A DNA stretch of 6,325 nucleotides from assembly GCA_947165115.1 (NCBI GenBank), contig CAMUZD010000105.1, positions 1 through 6,325 on the forward strand, read 5' to 3'. The translations under genes were made by a program, and so were the position numbers. The stretch comes from an uncultured Clostridia bacterium. GTDB lineage: Bacteria; Bacillota; Clostridia; Oscillospirales; Acutalibacteraceae. Positions within the stretch are counted from its first letter, which is position 1, and every line of letters starts with the position of its first letter. Of this stretch, positions 1-5,838 are shown in pieces. Under the pieces are notes generated by a model that saw nothing but the letters and a program-made list of their open reading frames with translations, was not told the origin of the DNA and made no database searches.

Positions 1-506
1 ACTATATGCGTAAGGTCAGCCTCGCTGTCAACTCTTATGCTGCTGAACTCGGTCTTAAAACCCCCTTCATTCTTATTGAGCCCGGTCGTTCAATAGTCGG
101 CGCCGCAGGTATCACTCTCTATACTGTTGGCTGTGTCAAGGATATTCCTGATGTGAGAACCTACATTTCCGTTGACGGCGGTATGGGAGATAACCCGAGA
201 TATGCTCTGTATCAGTCCACATATGAAGTTGTCTGCGCAAATAAAGCGAGCGAAAAGAGAGACTGGACAGTAACAGTTGCGGGTAAATGTTGCGAGAGCG
301 GCGACCTGATTCAGGAATGGACCCGCCTTCAGCCGGTGGAGCCGGGCGATTTTTTTGCGGTTCTTTCCACCGGCGCATATATTTATTCAATGGCTTCAAA
401 TTATAACAGAATTCCCCGCCTGCCCGTAGTTTTCGTAAAGAACGGAAAGGCTAGAGAAGTCATCAAGAGAGAGACTTACGACCAGCTTATCGAATGTGAT
501 GTTTAA
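1..506 (+). CDS. lysA: Diaminopimelate decarboxylase, C-terminal part (5'-truncated by window edge)
   Basis: This enzyme removes CO2 from meso-diaminopimelate to give L-lysine, the last step of lysine synthesis, in the cytosol with PLP. The reading frame is open from the first bases, so the start lies outside the window. About 166 residues are seen from the first internal Met (base 6), against ~420 for the family. Numbering from that Met, EPGRSIVG (25-32) is the PLP-phosphate/substrate motif. VDGGMGDNPRYALY (57-70) is the usual beta-domain segment. GKCCESGD (93-100) carries the active-site Cys of group IV decarboxylases (C96), and GAY (123-125) holds the PLP-contacting Tyr. SMASNYN (128-134) and a PRLPVV segment close the domain. 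The end is intact, with TAA at 504-506. The next gene starts 74 bp downstream, with no U-tailed terminator between. Family members acting on ornithine/arginine are possible but the GKCCESGD and NYN context favours LysA. Confidence 0.93.
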   Translation, partial: YMRKVSLAVNSYAAELGLKTPFILIEPGRSIVGAAGITLYTVGCVKDIPDVRTYISVDGGMGDNPRYALYQSTYEVVCANKASEKRDWTVTVAGKCCESGDLIQEWTRLQPVEPGDFFAVLSTGAYIYSMASNYNRIPRLPVVFVKNGKAREVIKRETYDQLIECDV

Positions 507-580
507 TCTGTAATTATTTACTTTCTGCGGCTTTAAACCGCTCGGCGAATTATAAATATAATCGGTCAGGAAGTGTGTAA

Positions 581-1858
581 ATGTTCAAAACCAAAACCAC
601 TGCACCCGGCGTCAGGGTTGTCAGCGTAAAGACAGATAAATATAAGACCAACATCATCGATATTTCGATGGCTGTTCCTCTTGATGAAAATGCGGCGGCA
701 AACGCTCTGCTTATTGGCCTTCTTTCCCGCTCATGCAAGGATTATCCCGATTTTACTTCTCTTAACGCAAAGCTCGATGAGCTTTACGGCGCTTCACTCG
801 GATGCAGTGTGAGAAAAATCGGCGATGCGCAGGTGCTGTCCCTTTCTGTCACGTGCCTTGATGACAGATTTGCGCTTGAAGATGAGAGCATTACCGACGA
901 ATGCGCAAAGCTTCTCTGTGATTTGATTTTCAATCCCAATGTCAAGGGATCAAGCTTCGGGAAGGATGCACTCAAGAGCGAAAAGCGTCTTCTCATAAAC
1001 AATATTCTTGCCGAGCTCGACAACAAGAGATACTATGCTCTTAAAAAATGCACCGAACTCATGTGCGCCAACGAGCCTTTCGGCAGGAGCGAATACGGCA
1101 CCGTCGAAGAAGTCGAAAACGTCAAGATGACCGATATCTTTGCAGCATGGAAGAATCTGCTTAAAACTGCCGTTATCCAGATTACGACTGTCGGCTGTGC
1201 TGATATCACCAAAATCAACCGCCTTTTCTCCAAGCAATTCAAGACTGTTGACAGAGAACCCTGTGAAATCAATACCATATTCTTTAAGAAAGGTCAGCAT
1301 TTCCGAAGGGGAGTCGAGCAGTTCCCGATGAAGCAGGGCAAACTTGTTTTCGGCTTCCGCACCGGCAGCGAAGACAGATATGATAATTATTTCCCGCTTC
1401 GCGTCATGTGCGATATATTCGGCGGCGGCACATATTCAAAGCTTTTTGCCAATGTCCGCGAAAAGATGAGCCTCGCTTATTACTGCAGTGCGTCATTTGT
1501 TTCTTCTAAAGGTATTATCTTTGTCCAGAGCGGCATAGATACAGATAAAGAGAAGCAGGTTTCCACTGCAATTATTAATCAGCTTGACGATGTCAGAAAA
1601 GGCAAATTCGATGACGAAACGCTCGCCGCTTCAAAGCGTTCTCTCAGGGAGGGGCTTACTCTCTCTACGCCCGAGGCTGTTTGCGGCTGGTATAAATCGT
1701 TCATTCTAGAAGATAATATAATGACCCCAGAGGAGACAGCTGACGGTTACGATAAAGTAACCAAAGAAGAGGTCTGCGAAGCGGCAAAGCTGCTTTCAAT
1801 AGATAAAATATATATGCTTGAGGCAGTGGAAAGCGAGGATGCGGAAGATGAAGTATAA
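581..1858 (+). CDS. ymfF: M16-family peptidase-like protein YmfF (EF-P modification-associated; no zinc motif)
   Basis: This 425-aa protein has the two-lobed M16B (insulinase/processing peptidase) fold. Where active members have HxxEH, it reads ANALLIGLLSRSCKDYPD (about 40-57), so the zinc site is missing. The second lobe keeps the family signature FGGGTYSKLF (280-289), then VRE...LAY, giving the Arg/Tyr pair R293 and Y300. That pattern fits the non-catalytic partner of an M16B heterodimer; the partner is the next gene. In Bacillus subtilis the corresponding ymfF (also written YfmF in annotations) is linked to 5-aminopentanol modification of elongation factor P. The exact reaction is not evident from this sequence, and no efp gene is present here. 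ATG 581 is chosen because an in-frame TAA lies immediately upstream and TCAGGAA (566-572) gives 8-nt spacing. It overlaps the next gene by 11 nt, so the two are probably translationally coupled. No signal peptide is seen, so it is presumably cytosolic. Confidence 0.88.
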   Translation: MFKTKTTAPGVRVVSVKTDKYKTNIIDISMAVPLDENAAANALLIGLLSRSCKDYPDFTSLNAKLDELYGASLGCSVRKIGDAQVLSLSVTCLDDRFALEDESITDECAKLLCDLIFNPNVKGSSFGKDALKSEKRLLINNILAELDNKRYYALKKCTELMCANEPFGRSEYGTVEEVENVKMTDIFAAWKNLLKTAVIQITTVGCADITKINRLFSKQFKTVDREPCEINTIFFKKGQHFRRGVEQFPMKQGKLVFGFRTGSEDRYDNYFPLRVMCDIFGGGTYSKLFANVREKMSLAYYCSASFVSSKGIIFVQSGIDTDKEKQVSTAIINQLDDVRKGKFDDETLAASKRSLREGLTLSTPEAVCGWYKSFILEDNIMTPEETADGYDKVTKEEVCEAAKLLSIDKIYMLEAVESEDAEDEV

Positions 1859-3119
1859 AGAGTATAAAGACGAAAAACTCGGCGAAAGCATTTTCTGCGG
1901 CAAGCATTCTTCAGGCCTCGAAATCAGAGTAGCTCCCAAAGCCGGTTATGATTCGGCTTATGCTGTTTTTGCCGTAAAATACGGCTCAATAGATAATTAT
2001 CTCGGCAAGTCAAACGGGAAGTATGTCAAGATTCCGGAAGGCACTGCCCATTTCCTTGAGCACAAGCTCTTTGAAAGCGAAGAGCTCGATGCGTTTGAAC
2101 TTTTTGCAAAGACCGGAGCTCAGGCTAATGCCTATACGAGTTTTGAGCATACAGCCTACCTTTTCAAAGGCAGCGAAAATATAGATACCTCTCTCGGTTA
2201 TCTGCTTGATTTCGTTCAGAAGCCCTATTTCACTGCCGAGACTGTAAAAAAAGAGCAGGGGATAATAGGGCAGGAAATCAGGATGTATCAGGATCTCCCC
2301 GATTGGGTAGTTATGTTCAATCTGCTCAAATGTCTTTATAAAGAGCATCCCGTCAGAATTGACATAGCGGGCACTCAGGAATCGATTGCTCAGATTGATG
2401 ATAAACTGCTCTATTCGATTTACGATACATATTACAATCCTTCCAATATGATTCTCAGTATCGCCGGAAATGTTGATCCGGATAAGATTTTCAATCAGGT
2501 CAGCAAGGCGATTACCCGCAAAAAGAAAGCTGTTCCGGACAGAAAGTTTGTTCCCGAATCAGCAAAGGCTATTTCAAAGTATGTAGAGAAAAAGCTTGCA
2601 GTCGGCAAGAAACAGTTTCTTCTCGGATATAAGGAAGAATTAAAGACTCCCGAAATCTCGATGGAGGACGAGCTGGCATCTACAGCGATGATTGAAGCTC
2701 TTTTCGGAAAATCCAGTCCGTTCTTCAAAAAACTGCTTGACGACGGCCTTATCGAGATGGATTTCGGTGGGCAGATTTTCAACGGTTTCGGATTCTCAAC
2801 CGTCATGATCGGCGGCACGAGCGACGATCCCGAAAAGGTAGCCAAACTCATAAAGGATGAGATTAAAAAGGTCAAAAAGAGCGGTCTCGATAAGAAAGCT
2901 TTTGAAAGAGCCAAGCGTAAGATTTACGGCAGAAGCGTAATGTCATATAATGATATAGACGATATCGCAAACGGACAGATGAATATGTATTTTGCAGGTT
3001 ATAAGCCTTTTGCTGAGCTTGATACAATCCGCAAACTCAACGTTACTAAAGCTAATGAGAGACTCAAGAAGCTGACCGATGCCGGATCTGCTCTCTCGGT
3101 AATCCTTCCTATGGATTGA
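1848..3119 (+). CDS. ymfH: M16-family zinc peptidase YmfH (EF-P modification-associated)
   Basis: This is the catalytic-type partner of the upstream M16 protein, 423 aa from ATG 1848. HFLEH at 68-72 supplies two zinc His ligands and the catalytic Glu (E71). E143, in EQGIIGQEIRMYQD, sits about 70 residues later, as expected for the third ligand. The flanking AVFAVKYGSIDN (39-50) and AQANAYTSFEHTAYLF (91-106) match the YmfH subgroup. The second lobe (about 195-423) lacks the VRE...LAY Arg/Tyr pair, which the upstream protein has. In B. subtilis, ymfH is tied to the 5-aminopentanol modification of EF-P; the substrate cannot be read here. The start is set by homology (MKYKEYKDEK aligns with family N-termini) and by GAGG at 1834-1837 (10-nt spacing). 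ATG 1839 and TTG 1818 are in frame but add residues unlike the family. It lies 11 nt inside the ymfF end and 9 nt before lgt. Confidence 0.9.
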   Translation: MKYKEYKDEKLGESIFCGKHSSGLEIRVAPKAGYDSAYAVFAVKYGSIDNYLGKSNGKYVKIPEGTAHFLEHKLFESEELDAFELFAKTGAQANAYTSFEHTAYLFKGSENIDTSLGYLLDFVQKPYFTAETVKKEQGIIGQEIRMYQDLPDWVVMFNLLKCLYKEHPVRIDIAGTQESIAQIDDKLLYSIYDTYYNPSNMILSIAGNVDPDKIFNQVSKAITRKKKAVPDRKFVPESAKAISKYVEKKLAVGKKQFLLGYKEELKTPEISMEDELASTAMIEALFGKSSPFFKKLLDDGLIEMDFGGQIFNGFGFSTVMIGGTSDDPEKVAKLIKDEIKKVKKSGLDKKAFERAKRKIYGRSVMSYNDIDDIANGQMNMYFAGYKPFAELDTIRKLNVTKANERLKKLTDAGSALSVILPMD

Positions 3120-3128
3120 GGTGGCGTT

Positions 3129-4196
3129 ATGTCCGGATATACAGTAGTATTTTTCACTGCCTTAAAGAAAGGTATACCGGTTGCGTCAATCCTGGCCGAT
3201 TTCTCGGTTTTCGGTAAGGATATAGTTATTCACTGGTATGGCGCAATTATCGCGTTCGGCTTTCTGCTCGCCGTTTTGCTCGGCGGCAGAATTGCATATA
3301 CCTGGAAAATCGACCTCAATAAAATGGTTGATGTCCTCATTTACGGAACGGTTGCCGGCATAGTCGGCGCGAGACTCTATTATGTCTTTTCCAAGTGGGA
3401 TTATTATTCGGATCATCTTTCCGAAATTCCCAAAATCTGGGAAGGCGGTCTCGCTATTTACGGCGGACTCATCGCCGGTGTTATTGCGGCGTTTATAGTT
3501 GCGCGAGTTGAGAAACTCAATTTTCTCAATCTTCTCGATTGCTGCGGTATTTCGTTCCTAGTCGGTCAGGGTATCGGCAGATGGGGAAACTTCGTAAACC
3601 AGGAGGCGTTCGGCACAAATACCGATCTGCCATGGGGCATGAAGAGTGAAAAGACGATCCAGTATCTATATCAGAACTATTTCGAAATCACAGCCAAAGG
3701 TATCAGCGTTGACTGGAATAAGCCGGTCCATCCGACCTTTCTCTATGAATCTCTGTGGTGCCTGCTAGGCGTGTTTGTATTGTGGCTCATCTGCAGGAAA
3801 TTCCGCAAATTCAGCGGCCAGATGATTCTCTGGTATGGTTTATGGTATGGTGCCGAGCGCACATTTGTAGAAGGCTTGAGGACCGATAGCCTCTACATCG
3901 GCAATACAGATATACGCACCTCTCAGGTGCTTTCTGCGGCAATAGCTCTTGTGTGTCTTGTTCTGCTGATAATATTTACCGTTAAATATACGAAACATCC
4001 GAAACCTGTCGAAGGCATTGATTATTACATTGTCGGTAAAGAAAGAGTCAGCAAAGAGGAATACGCGGCTCTCAAAGCAAAGAAATCAAAAAAATCCGAT
4101 TCTGTCGAAACGTCTGAGAACGGTGAGGCTGATACTGATATAACTGAAGAAACAGACGAAGACACAGAATCACAAACAGATAATAAAGTAGAATAA
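3129..4196 (+). CDS. lgt: Phosphatidylglycerol:prolipoprotein diacylglyceryl transferase
   Basis: Lgt moves the diacylglyceryl group of phosphatidylglycerol onto the lipobox Cys of prolipoproteins, the first step of lipoprotein maturation, in the cytoplasmic membrane. This is a 355-aa polytopic protein with about seven hydrophobic segments. IHWYG (34-38) holds the essential Tyr (Y37). The family signature GRWGNFVNQEAFG (150-162) holds R151, N154, E159 and G162. YGAERTFVEGLRTDSL (240-255) holds Y240, R244 and E248. WEGGLAIYGGL (104-114) is the usual periplasmic-side motif but has Tyr111 where E. coli has His103; the 40-residue spacing to R151 is identical, so the alignment is secure. After the last membrane segment (~267-286) there is a ~65-residue hydrophilic tail, Lys-rich then very acidic, longer than the usual ~270-300-aa protein. 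The SD GAGGTG (3118-3123) overlaps the ymfH stop, and the start is 9 nt after it. The gene is probably co-transcribed with ymfFH and folD. Confidence 0.96.
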   Translation: MSGYTVVFFTALKKGIPVASILADFSVFGKDIVIHWYGAIIAFGFLLAVLLGGRIAYTWKIDLNKMVDVLIYGTVAGIVGARLYYVFSKWDYYSDHLSEIPKIWEGGLAIYGGLIAGVIAAFIVARVEKLNFLNLLDCCGISFLVGQGIGRWGNFVNQEAFGTNTDLPWGMKSEKTIQYLYQNYFEITAKGISVDWNKPVHPTFLYESLWCLLGVFVLWLICRKFRKFSGQMILWYGLWYGAERTFVEGLRTDSLYIGNTDIRTSQVLSAAIALVCLVLLIIFTVKYTKHPKPVEGIDYYIVGKERVSKEEYAALKAKKSKKSDSVETSENGEADTDITEETDEDTESQTDNKVE

Positions 4197-4213
4197 TTTC
4201 AAGGCGGTTTACA

Positions 4214-5071
4214 ATGGCAAAAATCATAGACGGCAAAAAAATCAGAGATTATAATTTAGCTCTTATGAAGGATGAGGTCGCTGAGCTTAATTCTCAGGGC
4301 ATTTATCCCTGCCTCGCGGTTATCATTGTCGGCAGCGATCCTGCTTCAAGAGTGTATGTGAATAATAAAAAAGCGGCTTGTGAAAATATAGGTATTATTT
4401 CAAGAGAATACGCTCTGCCCGAAGAGACTTCAACCGATGAGCTGCTTTCTCTTATTGACGAGCTCAATGCGGATGAAGCGGTCAGCGGTATTCTCTGCCA
4501 GCTTCCCGTTCCGAAGCAGATTGATTCGGATGCTGTGCTCGAGAGAATATCACCCGATAAGGATGTCGACTGTTTCCATCCTGAGAATGTCGGGCGTCTC
4601 TCAATAGGAAACGGCGCTATGCTTCCCTGCACTCCTCACGGAGTGATGAAAATGCTTGAATATGAAGGCATAGATCCTGCGGGAATGCACTGCGTTATAA
4701 TCGGCAGAAGCAACATAGTCGGTAAACCAATGGCTATGCTTATGACCGCAGCAAACGCAACGGTAACGCTCTGCCACTCAAAGACAAAGAATCTTTCCGA
4801 GATGACAAGGAGCGCCGATATTCTTATTGCATCCGTCGGCAAGCCGAAATTCGTGACTACCGATATGGTTTCGGAGGGCACAATAGTCATCGATGTCGGT
4901 ATGGACAGGGACGAAAACGGTAAGCTTTGCGGCGATGTGGATTATGTCAATATCGAGCCCAAAGCCTCATATATCACACCTGTTCCCGGCGGCGTCGGCC
5001 CTATGACAATAACCATGCTTATGCGAAATACTATAACGGCCGCAAAAGAGCAGAAAAAGATAAAAAAATAA
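4214..5071 (+). CDS. folD: Bifunctional methylene-THF dehydrogenase / methenyl-THF cyclohydrolase FolD
   Basis: FolD interconverts 5,10-methylene-, 5,10-methenyl- and 10-formyl-tetrahydrofolate with NADP(H) in the cytosol, feeding purine synthesis and initiator formylation. The 285-aa length is typical. SRVYVNNKKAAC (45-56) gives the catalytic pair Y48/K52. GILCQLPVP (92-100) holds Q96. PDKDVDCFHPENVGRL (114-129) holds the folate-binding Asp (D119). PCTPHGVM (138-145) follows. The Rossmann-type nucleotide site is GRSNIVGKPMAMLM (164-177). TPVPGGVGPMTITMLMRNT (255-273) is the C-terminal signature. All catalytic residues are present; C120 replaces the Gly usual in VDGFHP. SD AAGGCGG (4201-4207) has 6-nt spacing, and the start is 17 nt after lgt. 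The Lys-rich end (KEQKKIKK) is encoded by A-runs that directly precede the next promoter's -35 box. No terminator follows, so transcription may run on into the L21 operon. Confidence 0.97.
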   Translation: MAKIIDGKKIRDYNLALMKDEVAELNSQGIYPCLAVIIVGSDPASRVYVNNKKAACENIGIISREYALPEETSTDELLSLIDELNADEAVSGILCQLPVPKQIDSDAVLERISPDKDVDCFHPENVGRLSIGNGAMLPCTPHGVMKMLEYEGIDPAGMHCVIIGRSNIVGKPMAMLMTAANATVTLCHSKTKNLSEMTRSADILIASVGKPKFVTTDMVSEGTIVIDVGMDRDENGKLCGDVDYVNIEPKASYITPVPGGVGPMTITMLMRNTITAAKEQKKIKK

Positions 5072-5100
5072 TTGACATTATATTATACTTATGATATAAT
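5072..5100 (+). promoter_or_regulatory. Perfect-consensus extended sigma-A promoter of the L21-Prp-L27 operon
   Basis: TTGACA (5072-5077) and TATAAT (5095-5100) are separated by exactly 17 bp, and TG at 5092-5093 makes an extended -10 (TGnTATAAT). Every base of both boxes is consensus. The -35 begins on the base after the folD stop codon. Just upstream, A-tracts in 5043-5070 (the end of folD) look like an UP element for the alpha-subunit C-terminal domains; that part is inference. Transcription should start near 5106-5108, ahead of the leader hairpins. Such strength fits a ribosomal-protein operon held in check by a downstream RNA element. Confidence 0.93.
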
Positions 5101-5106
5101 CCCTAA

Positions 5107-5184
5107 TGCCGCTTGTCAGGGGCGGGTTAGTTATGCCCGGAAATCAGTAAAATGAGCCCGATGACAGCGAGTCTTAAATAAGGA
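5107..5184 (+). ncRNA. L21 ribosomal-protein leader (autoregulatory 5' UTR structure)
   Basis: The untranslated leader between the promoter and rplU folds into a closed structure of the kind called L21 leader in low-GC Gram-positives, where it is believed to bind L21 and limit expression of its own operon. A long-range closing stem pairs CGCT (5110-5113) with AGCG (5166-5169) and GTCA (5115-5118) with TGAC (5162-5165), with U5114 bulged. Inside, GGGC (5120-5123) can pair with GCCC (5135-5138). A second GCCC (5156-5159) offers an alternative partner for the same strand. There is no U-tract after the structure, so control at translation or by leader stability is more likely than a classical attenuator. 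Identification rests on position, stem geometry and gene context; a covariance-model search was not possible. Confidence 0.77.
5180..5184 (+). promoter_or_regulatory. Ribosome binding site of rplU (decides start)
   Basis: AAGGA lies 12 nt before the rplU ATG at 5197, somewhat far. It abuts the in-frame ATG at 5185 with no spacer at all, so that ATG cannot be served by it. This supports 5197, which also gives the family N-terminus MYAIIETGGKQ. AGGA (5181-5184) can pair with TCCT (5192-5195), a weak hairpin over the site. Confidence 0.6.
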
Positions 5185-5196
5185 ATGGTAATCCTA

Positions 5197-5508
5197 ATGT
5201 ATGCAATTATCGAAACTGGCGGCAAGCAGTATAAGGTAGAAGCCGGCGACGTTATTTTCGTCGAGAAGCTTGGCGCTGAAGATGACAGCGAATATACCTT
5301 TGATAAGGTAATCGCAGTCGGCACCGATGACGGTATCAAAGTCGGAGCTCCCTATGTATCCGGCGCAACAGTAGCTGCCAAAGTCGTAAAGAACGGCAAA
5401 GGCAAAAAGATCACGGTTATGACCTATAAGCCCAAGAAGAACGAAAAGCGTAAGCTCGGTCACAGACAGCCTTACACCAAGGTTGAAATCTCCGCCATCA
5501 ACGCATAA
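5197..5508 (+). CDS. rplU: 50S ribosomal protein bL21
   Basis: bL21 is a large-subunit protein that binds 23S rRNA. From ATG 5197 it is 103 aa, the same as the E. coli protein. MYAIIETGGKQYKVEAGD (1-18) is the conserved N-terminus. The C-terminal signature runs through 77-94 (YKPKKNEKRKLGHRQPYT), with the GHRQ-x-x-T core at 88-94. An in-frame ATG at 5185 would add MVIL; it is rejected because it sits directly on the Shine-Dalgarno and family members start at MYA. The gene is first in its operon, behind a perfect promoter and an L21 leader, and is therefore probably repressed by its own product. The prp gene starts 6 nt after the stop. Confidence 0.98.
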   Translation: MYAIIETGGKQYKVEAGDVIFVEKLGAEDDSEYTFDKVIAVGTDDGIKVGAPYVSGATVAAKVVKNGKGKKITVMTYKPKKNEKRKLGHRQPYTKVEISAINA

Positions 5509-5514
5509 GTTTTC

Positions 5515-5838
5515 ATGACTCAGGTCAGGTTTTACATCGATGAAAATCGATTGACGGGCTTTGAAATCAGCGGCCACTCAGGCTTTGCTCTTGAAGGGAG
5601 CGATATAGTCTGCGCGGCAATCTCCTCGGCAGTGCTTATGGCTGCGAATACAATAACCGAGGTAATCGGCGACAGAGCCGATATTTCCGAAAAGGACGGT
5701 TATTTGAATTTCAGACTTATTGATTCAAACGATACATCAATAAAGATACTCGAGGGATTAAAACTTCATTTAACGCAGATTTCGGAGCAGTATCCGGACA
5801 ACATCAAGATTATTTACGGAGGAAAAAGTAATGCTTAA
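5515..5838 (+). CDS. prp: Ribosomal-processing cysteine protease Prp (YsxB family)
   Basis: Prp cuts the N-terminal leader peptide from ribosomal protein L27 in Firmicutes and relatives; in Staphylococcus aureus the cleavage is essential. The protein has 107 aa, as usual. The catalytic dyad is visible: His21 in SGHSGFA (19-25) and Cys33 in GSDIVCAAIS (28-37). The 12-residue spacing equals that of S. aureus H22/C34. Its substrate is encoded by the next gene, which it overlaps by 8 nt, and that protein carries the expected leader peptide. The ATG is 6 nt after rplU and has no recognisable Shine-Dalgarno (upstream bases AACGCATAAGTTTTC). Translation therefore probably depends on ribosomes finishing rplU, which would keep the enzyme scarcer than the two ribosomal proteins; the level effect is inference. 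Confidence 0.96.
   Translation: MTQVRFYIDENRLTGFEISGHSGFALEGSDIVCAAISSAVLMAANTITEVIGDRADISEKDGYLNFRLIDSNDTSIKILEGLKLHLTQISEQYPDNIKIIYGGKSNA
5818..5823 (+). promoter_or_regulatory. Strong ribosome binding site of rpmA inside prp
   Basis: GGAGGA lies 7 nt before the rpmA ATG and encodes part of the last residues of Prp (YGGKSNA). It contrasts with the missing site in front of prp and fixes the rpmA start at the Met of the leader peptide rather than at a later codon. Confidence 0.85.

Noticed and set aside
527..541. GCGG...CCGC hairpin after lysA as a terminator
   Set aside because: The stem is only 4 bp with a 7-nt loop, and no T-run follows; the sequence continues TCGGCGAATT.
557..562. TATAAT upstream of ymfF as a promoter
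   Set aside because: No -35 box lies at 16-18 bp, and a start near 569 would cut into the Shine-Dalgarno of ymfF.
1818..1847. Upstream starts of ymfH at TTG 1818 or ATG 1839
   Set aside because: The extra residues do not resemble YmfH N-termini, and ATG 1848 has the better-spaced GAGG. ATG 1839 has GAGG one base away, too close.
2495..2914. Open frame of 139 codons on the - strand within ymfH
   Set aside because: It lies wholly opposite a conserved M16 gene, its translation is Ser/Phe/Leu-rich with no recognisable motif, and it has no promoter or ribosome binding context. It is an antisense shadow.
3828..3851. Imperfect tandem repeat encoding LWYG-LWYG in lgt
   Set aside because: It is two codon-level copies in a membrane segment where Lgt proteins are normally rich in Trp, Tyr and Gly. 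Only one leads into the conserved R-x-x-x-E motif, so nothing beyond chance is supported.
5185..5196. In-frame ATG giving L21 an N-terminal MVIL
   Set aside because: It touches the Shine-Dalgarno with no spacer, and the family begins at MYAII; the 103-aa form matches the usual length.
5194..5577. Open frame of 127 codons on the - strand across rplU and the start of prp
   Set aside because: It spans two certain genes on the other strand and shows no domain. Other - strand frames (136-399, 784-1026, 950-1300, 2010-2348, 4303-4632, 5879-6121) fail for the same reason.
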